Positions 1 to 6,309 of a DNA stretch of 7,045 nucleotides are shown piece after piece. Each line of letters starts with the position of its first letter. The first letter of the stretch is position 1. The notes below the pieces were generated by a model that was not told the origin of the DNA, made no database searches, and saw nothing but the letters and a program-made list of their open reading frames with translations. Position numbers and translations under genes: made by a program. Source of the DNA: Candidatus Pelagibacter sp. (lineage in GTDB: Bacteria; Pseudomonadota; Alphaproteobacteria; Pelagibacterales; Pelagibacteraceae). The stretch spans positions 1 through 7,045 of the forward strand of contig PAFP01000009.1 in the NCBI GenBank assembly GCA_002704185.1. Direction: 5' to 3'.

Positions 1-453
1 GAAAAAGGAATAGAGAGCGTTTCAGACACTGGAATACTGGCTGGTTTCCCGTTAATTGATTACAAAGTAAAAATTTTAGATGGTTTGCACCATGATGTAG
101 ACTCTAGTGTTTTAGCTTTTGAAATAGCTTCTAGGTATTGTTTTAAGGAAGCATGCGCAAAAGCTGGTCTAAAGTTATTAGAGCCAATTATGAGGGTTGA
201 GGTTGTTACACCTGAAGACTATATGGGAGATGTAATCGGGGATCTTAACAGCAGAAGAGGTCAGGTTGGATCAACAGATAAGAGAGGAAATGCAACTGTT
301 ATAAACGCTATGGTTCCACTTGCAAACATGTTTGGATACGTTAATAATTTAAGATCTATGTCGCAAGGTAGGGCGCAATATACAATGTTCTTTGATCATT
401 ATGAAAAAGTTCCTCAAAATGTTCAAGATGAAGTAACTAAAAAACTAGCGTAA
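1..453 (+). CDS. fusA: Elongation factor G, C-terminal part (5' end outside window)
   Basis: EF-G is the cytoplasmic translational GTPase that moves tRNAs and mRNA through the ribosome and, with RRF, helps recycle it. Only the last 150 residues are present, open from base 1 in frame 1. The visible part covers the end of domain IV and all of domain V. The domain IV loop GLHHDVDSS is at residues 28-36; by alignment from memory its second His (H31) matches the conserved tip histidine of domain IV (E. coli H583). Domain V begins near [20 protein letters not shown] (59-78), followed by [10 protein letters not shown] and the late [18 protein letters not shown] segment. The GTPase domain lies upstream of the window. 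A TAA stop is followed after 4 bases by rpsJ, with no tuf gene between. The assignment is secure from domain V alone. Confidence 0.97.
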   Translation, partial: EKGIESVSDTGILAGFPLIDYKVKILDGLHHDVDSSVLAFEIASRYCFKEACAKAGLKLLEPIMRVEVVTPEDYMGDVIGDLNSRRGQVGSTDKRGNATVINAMVPLANMFGYVNNLRSMSQGRAQYTMFFDHYEKVPQNVQDEVTKKLA

Positions 454-457
454 CATT

Positions 458-766
458 ATGGATAAACAACATATAAGAATTAGATTACAAGCATACGATC
501 ACAAGATACTTGATAAATCTACAATTGAAATAGTTAATACCGCCAAAAGAACAGGTGCTCAAATTAAGGGGCCAATACCACTACCTACTAAAAAAGAAAT
601 TTTTACCGTACTAAGATCACCTCATATTGACAAAAAAAGTAGAGAGCAGTTTGAAACAAGAACTCATAAAAGGTTAATAGATATTTTAGAACCAACACCA
701 CAAACAATTGAGGCATTAATGAAATTAGATTTGGCATCAGGTGTTGATGTGGAGATTAAAATATAA
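458..766 (+). CDS. rpsJ: Small-subunit ribosomal protein S10 (NusE)
   Basis: S10 sits in the head of the 30S subunit. In the family it also acts as NusE, binding NusB in transcription antitermination and NusG in coupling. The 102-residue product has the usual length (E. coli about 103). It carries the family core [17 protein letters not shown] (residues 29-45), SPH (54-56), RTHKRL (68-73) and the ending [13 protein letters not shown]. The ATG lies 4 bases after the fusA stop and has no clear Shine-Dalgarno sequence, so translation is probably coupled to fusA. The stop overlaps the next start by one base (TAATG). In E. coli an L4-responsive leader precedes this gene; there is no space for one here. 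Confidence 0.98.
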   Translation: MDKQHIRIRLQAYDHKILDKSTIEIVNTAKRTGAQIKGPIPLPTKKEIFTVLRSPHIDKKSREQFETRTHKRLIDILEPTPQTIEALMKLDLASGVDVEIKI

Positions 767-1578
767 TGAGCATAGGTCTGATTGGAAAAAAAATGGGAAT
801 GTCGCAAAGATTTTTTGAAAATGGAGAGGCTGTGCCAGTAACTATTCTTAAGATTGAAAAGGCAAAAGTTATTGAAGTAATAAAAAAGGAAAAAAGAGGA
901 TATGCAGGCATTTTAGTGGGCTATGGTTTTATAAAAAGCTCGAAATTAACTAAGCAGATGAAAGGATTTTTTTCAAAAAAATCACAAGAACCAAAGAAAA
1001 TTTTAAAAGAGTTTAAAATATCAAATGAAAATGATTTTAAACCAGGCTCAGAAATAAATTTAAGTATTTTAAAAGATAAAAAGTTTGTGGATGTTAGATC
1101 GAGAACTATCGGTAAGGGCTTTGCCGGATCAATGAAAAGACACAATTTTAGCGGTTTAAGAGCTTCTCATGGAGTATCAATATCTCATAGATCACATGGA
1201 TCTACTGGTCAAAATCAAGATCCTGGTAAAGTTTTTAAAGGAAAAAAAATGGCAGGGCATATGGGAGATAAATTAAGAACAACCTTAGGTCTAGAGATAG
1301 TGGATTCGGATTTAACAAACAATTTATTATATTTACGAGGTTCAGTGCCTGGATCAAAAAATACTTACGTCGAAATAAGAGAGGCTGTTAAGAAAAAAAG
1401 CAAAGAGACAGTTAATGATAGAGTTAAAAAATATCTTACGAGTATAGAGGATATGAAATCCTCAAAAAAAGAGAAAAAAGAAGCAAAAAGTGGGCCAGAT
1501 AAAAGTAAAGAAAAAGAGCAAAAAAATCAAATTAAACAAAATCCATCAGATAAAAACAATCAAGGAAAACCAAAATAA
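766..1578 (+). CDS. rplC: Large-subunit ribosomal protein L3 with long lysine-rich C-terminal tail
   Basis: L3 is an early-assembly 23S rRNA-binding protein whose long loop reaches towards the peptidyl transferase centre. The core runs from [13 protein letters not shown] to about residue 209, the full length of E. coli L3. It contains GKGFAGSMKRHNF (117-128) and the central HGSTGQNQDPGKVFKGKKMAG block (144-164). Gln151 matches the glutamine that PrmB methylates in E. coli L3 (Gln150). Residues 211-270 form an extra tail of low complexity with about 18 lysines and 10 acidic residues among 60, probably disordered. A weak GGAG lies 11 bases before the ATG, which overlaps the rpsJ stop by one base. 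Tails on L3 are, as I recall, found in some Alphaproteobacteria, so the extension need not be an error. Confidence 0.97.
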   Translation: MSIGLIGKKMGMSQRFFENGEAVPVTILKIEKAKVIEVIKKEKRGYAGILVGYGFIKSSKLTKQMKGFFSKKSQEPKKILKEFKISNENDFKPGSEINLSILKDKKFVDVRSRTIGKGFAGSMKRHNFSGLRASHGVSISHRSHGSTGQNQDPGKVFKGKKMAGHMGDKLRTTLGLEIVDSDLTNNLLYLRGSVPGSKNTYVEIREAVKKKSKETVNDRVKKYLTSIEDMKSSKKEKKEAKSGPDKSKEKEQKNQIKQNPSDKNNQGKPK

Positions 1579-1591
1579 GAAAATAGATAAA

Positions 1592-2221
1592 ATGAAAATT
1601 GAAGAAATAAATATAGAGGGCAAAAATGTAGGCGCTCTGAGCGTATCAGATGAAATTTTTTCTTTGAAGCCAAGAAAAGATATAATCCAATCAGTGCTAG
1701 ATTGGCAAAAAAACCGAATGTTTAAAAAAACTGGTCATACAAAAAGCAGAGGGGAAGTGAAAGGCTCTAGACGAAAAATTGTTCAGCAAAAAGGTAGTGG
1801 TGGTGCAAGGCATGGTAATATTACTGCACCAATATTTGTTGGTGGAGGTGTTGCACATGGACCAAGGCACAGAGGAAAAACTTCAATTAAAAAACTCAAT
1901 AAGAAAGTAAGGCGCCTTGGTTTAAAACACGCGTTGTCAGTTAAAGCAAATAAAAAACAAATTAAAATATTCCATGAGCCCAAAATACCAAATTTAAAAA
2001 CAACTCATTTCAAAAACCTTTTAAAAAATATAAAATCTAAAAACATATTATTTATCTACCATAAGGATACATCTAAAGGCTTAATCAATTCACTTAAAAA
2101 TTTACCTAACATTAAGCAATTAGCTGAGGTAGGAACAAATGTTTATGATTTAATAAAGTATGAAAATATTTTATTTACAAAGGAATCTTTAAAGAAGGTT
2201 GAGGAAAGGTTAACTAAATGA
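1592..2221 (+). CDS. rplD: Large-subunit ribosomal protein L4
   Basis: L4 binds 23S rRNA and sends an extended loop into the peptide exit tunnel. In E. coli it also represses the S10 operon. The start chosen is ATG 1592 (MKIEEINIEGKNVG), giving 209 residues, close to the E. coli length of 201. The frame stays open upstream to GTG 1490, but those 34 codons are lysine-rich filler overlapping the rplC tail and do not resemble L4. The tunnel loop is visible as TKSRGEVKGSRRKIVQQKGSGGARHG (split here: TKSRGEVKGSRR at 50-61, then KIVQQKGSGGARHG at 62-75). Lys67 matches E. coli Lys63, the site of an erythromycin-resistance change. The GSGGARHG form resembles alphaproteobacterial L4. The upstream ribosome-binding site is weak. 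The stop overlaps the rplW start as ATGA. Confidence 0.97.
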   Translation: MKIEEINIEGKNVGALSVSDEIFSLKPRKDIIQSVLDWQKNRMFKKTGHTKSRGEVKGSRRKIVQQKGSGGARHGNITAPIFVGGGVAHGPRHRGKTSIKKLNKKVRRLGLKHALSVKANKKQIKIFHEPKIPNLKTTHFKNLLKNIKSKNILFIYHKDTSKGLINSLKNLPNIKQLAEVGTNVYDLIKYENILFTKESLKKVEERLTK

Positions 2222-2514
2222 CCAATATAAATTTAGCTTATGATATTATATTATCACCAATAATCACTGAGAAATCTACTAATCAAGGAGCTTTAAATAA
2301 ACTTTCATTTAAGGTCTCGTCAAAAGCAAATAAGAATTTAATAAAAAAAAGCATAGAAAAAATTTACAAAGTCAATGTAATGAAGATCAATACAATAAAT
2401 ACAAAAGGAAAATGTAAATTTGTGAGGGGTAGAATAGTTAAAGGAGTAGGTTTTAAAAAAGCGGTTGTTACCCTAAAAGAAGGTCAAACAATAGATATTT
2501 CATCAGGAGTTTAA
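2218..2514 (+). CDS. rplW: Large-subunit ribosomal protein L23
   Basis: L23 lies at the mouth of the exit tunnel, where it is the docking point for trigger factor and contacts the signal recognition particle. The protein has 98 residues (family about 95-100). The N-terminal SPIITEKST motif places Glu18 exactly where E. coli L23 has the Glu18 used for trigger factor docking. The C-terminal part has GRIVKGVGFKKAVVTLKEGQ (71-90), the family's late signature. The ATG overlaps the rplD stop by four bases (ATGA), with AAGG 8 bases upstream as a ribosome-binding site inside rplD. The stop overlaps the rplB ATG by one base. Confidence 0.97.
   Translation: MTNINLAYDIILSPIITEKSTNQGALNKLSFKVSSKANKNLIKKSIEKIYKVNVMKINTINTKGKCKFVRGRIVKGVGFKKAVVTLKEGQTIDISSGV
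2505..2509 (+). promoter_or_regulatory. Ribosome-binding site of rplB, inside rplW
   Basis: AGGAG lies 4 bases before ATG 2514 and is built from the last Ser-Gly codons of L23. The spacing is tight but supports the TAATG coupled start of L2. Confidence 0.7.
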
Positions 2515-3344
2515 TGACTTTAAAAAATTATAAGCCATATACTAAATCAATGAGGACAACGATTTTAGTTGATAGGTCTAATATATGGAAAGGAAAACCT
2601 GAGAAAACTTTAGTATCTCTAAAATCAAGATCCTCAGGCAGAAACAATCAAGGTAGGATTACATCTAGGCACAGAAGCGCTGGTCACAAAAAAAAATATA
2701 GAATAATTGATTTTTATAGAAAAAAATTAAATATGACAGCTACTGTTAAACGTTTAGAATATGACCCGTATAGAAGTGCAAATATTATGCTTGTAGAATA
2801 CGAAGATAAAACAATAAGCTATATTCTAGCACCAGCAAATATCAAAGTTGGAGATAAAGTTTTATCAGGCAGCAAATTAGACATTAATCCAGGTAATGCA
2901 ATGATGTTGTCCGATATACCGGCTGGTACGATAGTACATAATATTGAAATTGCCCCAGGCGGCGGCGGTAAATTAGTTAGGTCAGCAGGCTCTTCAGCAA
3001 CAATAATGGGACAAGATCAAGATTATACTTTAATCAAATTATCCTCAGGTGAAACTAGAAAAATATTTTCAAAATGCAAAGCAACAATAGGACAGTTGTC
3101 CAATGTTGATAATAAAAATAAAAAAATTGGCAAAGCCGGGAGAAATAGATGGTTAGGAAAGAGACCATCTGTAAGAGGTGTTGCAATGAATCCAGTTGAT
3201 CATCCACATGGTGGAGGTGAGGGAAAAACCTCTGGAGGAAGAAATCCAGTTACACCTTGGGGCAAAGGTACAAAGGGATTAAAAACAAGAAATAATAAAA
3301 AAACTGACCAATTTATAATATCTAGAAAGGTTAAAAGAAAATAA
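2514..3344 (+). CDS. rplB: Large-subunit ribosomal protein L2
   Basis: L2 is among the most conserved ribosomal proteins. It is needed for subunit association and for peptidyl transferase activity. The product has 276 residues (E. coli 273). Visible landmarks are [21 protein letters not shown] (40-60, beginning [10 protein letters not shown]), an OB/SH3-like middle with [17 protein letters not shown] (146-162), and [13 protein letters not shown] (225-237). His230 matches E. coli His229, reported as important for activity. The segment [15 protein letters not shown] follows at 241-255. An AGGAG site (2505-2509) lies 4 bases before the ATG, which shares one base with the rplW stop. The end overlaps the rpsS ATG by one base. 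A run of nine A's (2688-2696) encodes three lysines. The protein looks intact. Confidence 0.98.
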   Translation: MTLKNYKPYTKSMRTTILVDRSNIWKGKPEKTLVSLKSRSSGRNNQGRITSRHRSAGHKKKYRIIDFYRKKLNMTATVKRLEYDPYRSANIMLVEYEDKTISYILAPANIKVGDKVLSGSKLDINPGNAMMLSDIPAGTIVHNIEIAPGGGGKLVRSAGSSATIMGQDQDYTLIKLSSGETRKIFSKCKATIGQLSNVDNKNKKIGKAGRNRWLGKRPSVRGVAMNPVDHPHGGGEGKTSGGRNPVTPWGKGTKGLKTRNNKKTDQFIISRKVKRK

Positions 3345-3685
3345 TGGCAAGATCTGTTTGGAAAGGCCCATTTGTGCATCCAAGTTTAATTAAAAAAACT
3401 AGTAAACAAAGTAAAGATGGATCAAAAAGACCGATCAAAACTTGGTCTAGAAACTCAACAATTATTCCTGAGTTTGTTGGTCATAAGTTTGAGATACATA
3501 ATGGAAAAAAATTTATACCAATATCTGTTTCAGAAGAGATGGTAGGTCATAAATTAGGTGAGTTTGCTCCAACAAGACAATTTGCTGGACATACACCTGC
3601 TGAGAAAAAAGCGGCTGCTACTTCTGCACCTTCAAGTCCAGTGCAACCTTCAGCAAGCAGTGGAGCTAAAGATGGTAAAAAATAA
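3344..3685 (+). CDS. rpsS: Small-subunit ribosomal protein S19 with Ala/Ser/Pro-rich tail
   Basis: S19 lies in the 30S head, pairs with S13 and contacts tRNA through its C-terminal end. The core is standard: [15 protein letters not shown] at the start, [17 protein letters not shown] at 31-47, and [17 protein letters not shown] at 67-83. The usual protein ends near residue 92. Here the reading frame continues to residue 113 with a tail rich in Ala, Ser and Pro and ending AKDGKK. The DNA of the tail is about half G+C, well above its surroundings. The ATG overlaps the rplB stop by one base (TAATG) and has no close Shine-Dalgarno site. The tail's codons also contain the probable ribosome-binding site and start codon of rplV. 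Confidence 0.97.
   Translation: MARSVWKGPFVHPSLIKKTSKQSKDGSKRPIKTWSRNSTIIPEFVGHKFEIHNGKKFIPISVSEEMVGHKLGEFAPTRQFAGHTPAEKKAAATSAPSSPVQPSASSGAKDGKK
3662..3665 (+). promoter_or_regulatory. Probable ribosome-binding site of rplV, inside rpsS
   Basis: GGAG stands 6 bases before ATG 3672 and is made of rpsS tail codons (Ser-Gly-Ala). It is the main reason for preferring 3672 over ATG 3693 as the L22 start. The site depends on the extended S19 tail being there, which ties the tail's DNA to expression of the next gene. Confidence 0.6.
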
Positions 3686-4076
3686 AAACGATATGTCTAT
3701 TGTGAAAGCAACTTTTAAGAACTTAAGATCTAGTCCAAGAAAAGTAAATAATGTGCTAAGATCTATAAGAGGTCAAAAAGCGGATATTGCTTTAAGAAAT
3801 TTAAAATTTTCTGAGAAAAGGGTTGCAAACGAAATATCAAAAACTATCAAATCTGCAATTTCAAATGCTGAAAATAATAATCAACTTGATGTAGATAATT
3901 TGATAGTAAAAGAAGCTTATGTTGGAAAAGGAATAACTCTTAAAAGGTTTAGACCTAGAGCAAGAGGAAGAGCAGCTGGTATTAAAAAACATTACAGTAA
4001 CCTGACTATTATTGTATCAGAAAAAAATAATGATAACTCTAATAAAGATAAGCAAATTCAAAGAAAAGGAAAATAA
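3672..4076 (+). CDS. rplV: Large-subunit ribosomal protein L22 (start uncertain: 3672 or 3693)
   Basis: L22 binds all domains of 23S rRNA and its beta-hairpin lines the narrow part of the exit tunnel. The family core is clear: LRSSPRKVN (18-26), [21 protein letters not shown], and the hairpin [20 protein letters not shown] (85-104). I chose ATG 3672 (134 residues) because GGAG at 3662-3665 stands 6 bases upstream. It overlaps rpsS by 14 bases. ATG 3693 (MSIVKATF, 127 residues) would leave a 7-base gap but has no ribosome-binding site; since several genes here also lack one, it stays possible. The last 17 or so residues ([19 protein letters not shown]) are low-complexity Asn/Lys. The frame is open further up to GTG 3558, but that stretch does not look like L22. 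Confidence 0.95.
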   Translation: MVKNKNDMSIVKATFKNLRSSPRKVNNVLRSIRGQKADIALRNLKFSEKRVANEISKTIKSAISNAENNNQLDVDNLIVKEAYVGKGITLKRFRPRARGRAAGIKKHYSNLTIIVSEKNNDNSNKDKQIQRKGK

Positions 4077-4751
4077 ATGGGACAAAAAGTAAATCCAATT
4101 GGTATTAGATTAAAAATCAATAGAACATGGGACTCCGTTTGGTTTGCTAAAAAAAATAACTACGGTAATTATTTGATCGAAGATTTTAAAATAAGAAAGT
4201 ATATTAATAACACTATTAAAAATTCTGGAGTATCTAAAATATTAATAGAAAGACCATCAAAAAAATGTGTAGTAACGATATTTACTTCTAGACCAGGTTT
4301 TGTAATAGGAAAAAAAGGTTCTGATATTGAGAAAATAAAGAGCAATATTGGAAAAATTTCGTCAAATGATGTCACTGTTAATATAAAAGAAATTAGAAAA
4401 CCAGAGTTAGACTCTTATCTTGTAGCAGAAAATATTGCACAACAAATTTCAAAGAGGGTTGCATATAGAAAAGCTATGAAAAGAGCAATATCATCATCAC
4501 TAAGAATGGGAGCTAAAGGTATAAAGGTGACTGTTAGTGGTCGATTAGCAGGAAATGAAATTGCAAGAACTGAATGGTTAAGAGAAGGCTCTATTCCATT
4601 ACATACATTAAGAGCAGATGTTGATTATGCAGAAGCCGAAGCAGAGACTACTTATGGAATAATCGGAGTAAAAGTATGGATTTATAAAGGTGTAGTTTTT
4701 CAAAAAGATCTTGAAAAGAAATTAAGATCTGAAAAAGAGGAGAATGCTTAA
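4077..4751 (+). CDS. rpsC: Small-subunit ribosomal protein S3
   Basis: S3 sits at the mRNA entry channel of the 30S subunit and, with S4 and S5, takes part in unwinding mRNA. It has 224 residues (E. coli 233). It begins [13 protein letters not shown] type II KH domain carries the GKKG loop at residues 78-81 ([13 protein letters not shown]). The C-terminal domain has RKAMKRA (131-137), [21 protein letters not shown] (148-168, beginning KGIKVTV), [16 protein letters not shown] and [12 protein letters not shown]. The E. coli helicase residues Arg131, Arg132 and Lys135 appear here as Arg131, Lys132 and Lys135, a conservative change. The ATG directly abuts the rplV stop in the same frame, with AAGGA 6 bases upstream. 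Confidence 0.98.
   Translation: MGQKVNPIGIRLKINRTWDSVWFAKKNNYGNYLIEDFKIRKYINNTIKNSGVSKILIERPSKKCVVTIFTSRPGFVIGKKGSDIEKIKSNIGKISSNDVTVNIKEIRKPELDSYLVAENIAQQISKRVAYRKAMKRAISSSLRMGAKGIKVTVSGRLAGNEIARTEWLREGSIPLHTLRADVDYAEAEAETTYGIIGVKVWIYKGVVFQKDLEKKLRSEKEENA
4738..4742 (+). promoter_or_regulatory. Ribosome-binding site of rplP, inside rpsC
   Basis: AGGAG, part of GAGGAG, lies 8 bases before ATG 4751. It is one of the two strongest Shine-Dalgarno sequences in the window and fixes the L16 start, which otherwise shares only one base with the rpsC stop. Confidence 0.8.
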
Positions 4752-5167
4752 TGTTACAACCTGCAAGAACAAAATATAGAAAGGCACATAAAGGAAGAAT
4801 TAAAGGCAAGGCTAATAGAGGATCAAAATTAAATTTTGGTTCACATGGTTTGCAAGCTACTCAACCAGAAAGAGTCACGTCTAGACAAATCGAAGCCGCA
4901 AGAGTTGCTTTAACCAGGCATATGAAAAGAGCAGGTAGGGTATGGTTAAGAATATTCCCAAATATACCAGTATCTAAAAAACCTATTGAGGTAAGAATGG
5001 GAAAAGGCAAAGGTAATCCGGAGTATTTTGTTTGTAGGGTAAAGCCTGGGAGAATAATATTTGAGATTGATGGGGTAAACGATGTACTTGCCAAAGAAGC
5101 ATTTGATAGAGCTGCATCGAAATTACCAATCACTACAAAAATCATTAAAAGAAACGTTAATTTATAA
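4751..5167 (+). CDS. rplP: Large-subunit ribosomal protein L16
   Basis: L16 joins late in 50S assembly, near the A-site tRNA elbow, and supports the peptidyl transferase centre. The 138-residue protein matches the usual length (E. coli 136). It has [16 protein letters not shown] (1-16), [24 protein letters not shown] (45-60), [14 protein letters not shown] (81-94) and [15 protein letters not shown] near the end. Arg82 matches E. coli Arg81, which the oxygenase YcfD/RoxA hydroxylates; whether this organism has such an enzyme cannot be seen here. The ATG overlaps the rpsC stop by one base, and a strong AGGAG lies 8 bases upstream. Confidence 0.98.
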   Translation: MLQPARTKYRKAHKGRIKGKANRGSKLNFGSHGLQATQPERVTSRQIEAARVALTRHMKRAGRVWLRIFPNIPVSKKPIEVRMGKGKGNPEYFVCRVKPGRIIFEIDGVNDVLAKEAFDRAASKLPITTKIIKRNVNL

Positions 5168-5168
5168 A

Positions 5169-5366
5169 ATGAAAACTTCAGAAATTAAAAAATTGTCTAT
5201 TACTCAATTAAAAAAAGAGCTGAATAATTTTAAAAAAGAACAATTTAACTTGAGATTTCAAAAAATTAATTCTCAAGTTAAAAATACCTCAAGGCATAAA
5301 ATTATCAGAAGATCCATTGCAAAAATTAAAACATTTTTAAATTTACGTGAGGATGAAACAAAATGA
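5169..5366 (+). CDS. rpmC: Large-subunit ribosomal protein L29
   Basis: L29 is a small helical protein at the exit tunnel mouth beside L23. Starting at ATG 5169 it has 65 residues (MKTSEIKKLS...), the family's normal size. It shows the two-helix pattern with the conserved KEQFNLRFQ segment (23-31) and the RHKIIRRSIAKIKTFL second helix (42-57). The frame is open upstream to 5082, but that part overlaps rplP and has no L29 character, so the short start is preferred. One base separates it from the rplP stop, and there is no recognisable Shine-Dalgarno sequence, which suggests coupling. The stop overlaps the rpsQ start as ATGA. Confidence 0.96.
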   Translation: MKTSEIKKLSITQLKKELNNFKKEQFNLRFQKINSQVKNTSRHKIIRRSIAKIKTFLNLREDETK

Positions 5367-5587
5367 CAAAAAAAATCTTAATAGGAAAAGTCGTAAGTAA
5401 CAAAAGTAAAAAAACAATAGTTATTAAGGTTGAGAGGAAATTTAGACATCCTTTATTAAAAAAAGTCATGAAAAGAACTAAAAAATATCATGCACATTAT
5501 GAATCTGGAGACTATAAGATTGGACAAATTATAAAAATACAAGAAAGCAAACCAATATCTAAATTAAAAAAATGGAGGGTAATTTAA
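5363..5587 (+). CDS. rpsQ: Small-subunit ribosomal protein S17
   Basis: S17 is a primary 16S rRNA-binding protein with an OB fold that helps start 30S assembly. The product has 74 residues, somewhat shorter than E. coli S17 (84). The fold landmarks are present: IGKVVSNKSKKTIVIKVER (7-25), RHPLLKKVMKRTKKYHAH (28-45), IGQIIKIQESKPISKLKKW (53-71). It stops shortly after the conserved tryptophan (KKWRVI), so it lacks only the loose C-terminal end found in longer relatives. GAGGA (5349-5353) lies 9 bases before the ATG, and the start overlaps the rpmC stop by four bases. In classical layouts the S10 operon ends here; in this sequence the spc block follows after 3 bases. Confidence 0.97.
   Translation: MTKKILIGKVVSNKSKKTIVIKVERKFRHPLLKKVMKRTKKYHAHYESGDYKIGQIIKIQESKPISKLKKWRVI
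5574..5578 (+). promoter_or_regulatory. GGAGG upstream of rplN at unusually long spacing
   Basis: This full GGAGG falls in the Trp-Arg codons at the end of rpsQ, 12 bases before ATG 5591. No closer start codon exists in the rplN frame, because the rpsQ stop at 5585-5587 is in that same frame. It may still serve L14, or be simply a coding coincidence. Confidence 0.4.
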
Positions 5588-5590
5588 ATT

Positions 5591-5959
5591 ATGATTCAGG
5601 TTCAAACTGAATTAGAAGTGGCCGATAATACAGGAGCAAAGAGAATAGAGTGCATCAAGGTCCTAGGCGGATCTAAAAGAAGATATGCTTCAATTGGAGA
5701 TGTTATAGTTGTGAGTATTAAAGACGCTATGCCCAAAGGAAAAGTTAAGAAAGGCGATGTCCACAAAGCTGTTGTAGTTAGAACTAGGCAACAAATCAGT
5801 AGAGATGATGGATCATCAATAAAATTTGATACTAATGCTGCTGTTTTAATAGCAGCTAATAACGAACCAATCGGAACAAGAATATTTGGTCCAGTAACAA
5901 GAGAATTAAGATTAAAAAAACATATGAAGATTATATCTTTAGCTCCAGAGGTTTTATGA
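5591..5959 (+). CDS. rplN: Large-subunit ribosomal protein L14
   Basis: L14 binds 23S rRNA at the subunit interface. It forms bridges to 16S rRNA and is the docking site of the silencing factor RsfS in other bacteria. It is 122 residues, the standard length. Motifs include [17 protein letters not shown] (11-27), the block [21 protein letters not shown] (46-66, beginning [11 protein letters not shown]), [17 protein letters not shown] (71-87) and [13 protein letters not shown] (95-107). The ATG is 3 bases after the rpsQ stop and in the same frame, so no upstream start is possible. The only GGAGG nearby (5574-5578) is 12 bases away, rather far. The stop overlaps rplX as ATGA. Confidence 0.98.
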   Translation: MIQVQTELEVADNTGAKRIECIKVLGGSKRRYASIGDVIVVSIKDAMPKGKVKKGDVHKAVVVRTRQQISRDDGSSIKFDTNAAVLIAANNEPIGTRIFGPVTRELRLKKHMKIISLAPEVL

Positions 5960-6306
5960 TTAAGATTAAATTAAAAAAAAAAGACATTGTTAAAGTCATA
6001 TCTGGCAATGACAAAGGAAAAACTGGAGAAATTATCCAGATGTTTCCAAAATCTTATTCAGCTATGGTAAAAGGAATGAATATTAAAAAGAAACATCAAA
6101 AACCTACAAAAGAAAAAAAAGGTGGAATTATATCTATTGAAAAACCTATTAATATTTCAAATTTATCTCTAATAAATAAAAAAGAGAAACCAAAAACTAA
6201 ACCAAAAAATGTTAATATGAAACAAGCAGATAAAGCCAAACCTAAAGCAAAAACAAAACTAAAACCAAAATCAATAACTAAACCAAAAAATAAAAAGAAA
6301 AAATAA
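5956..6306 (+). CDS. rplX: Large-subunit ribosomal protein L24 with atypical C-terminus
   Basis: L24 is an assembly initiator that binds the 5' part of 23S rRNA near the exit tunnel. Residues 1-74 are a recognisable core. The KOW motif is [18 protein letters not shown] (9-26), followed by [13 protein letters not shown] (38-50), [17 protein letters not shown] and SLI. At this point family members normally continue with a segment like RVGF...G.KVR...K (roughly the last 30 residues of E. coli L24). That segment is missing here. Instead residues 75-116 are 42 residues with 20 lysines and 5 prolines. Other frames of this stretch show no trace of the usual segment. AGAGG (5947-5951) stands 4 bases before the ATG, which overlaps the rplN stop. 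A run of ten A's lies at codons 6-9. Confidence 0.94.
   Translation: MIKIKLKKKDIVKVISGNDKGKTGEIIQMFPKSYSAMVKGMNIKKKHQKPTKEKKGGIISIEKPINISNLSLINKKEKPKTKPKNVNMKQADKAKPKAKTKLKPKSITKPKNKKKK
6178..6303 (+). repeat. Low-complexity Lys/Pro-coding stretch in rplX
   Basis: This A-rich stretch encodes residues 75-116 of L24 with irregular KPK-type repeats ([27 protein letters not shown]). Twenty of 42 residues are lysine. It is not an exact tandem repeat at DNA level but looks like repeated AAACCAAAA-type units, which could have grown by slippage. Confidence 0.7.
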
Positions 6307-6309
6307 ATT

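Noticed and set aside
1490..1591. Possible N-terminal extension of L4 starting at GTG 1490
   Set aside because: The 34 codons are lysine-rich, overlap the rplC tail and show no L4 features; ATG 1592 gives the normal length.
3558..3671. Longer L22 start at GTG 3558
   Set aside because: It would overlap rpsS by 128 bases, and the translated part is Leu/Gln-rich with no L22 resemblance; it is an out-of-frame reading of the S19 end.
5082..5168. Longer L29 start inside rplP
   Set aside because: The extra residues are an out-of-frame reading of the L16 C-terminus; ATG 5169 gives the standard 65-residue L29.
6178..6306. L24 tail as a frameshift artefact
   Set aside because: I read the other frames of this stretch for the usual C-terminal motif and found none; the stop and the rplE start follow in the expected place.
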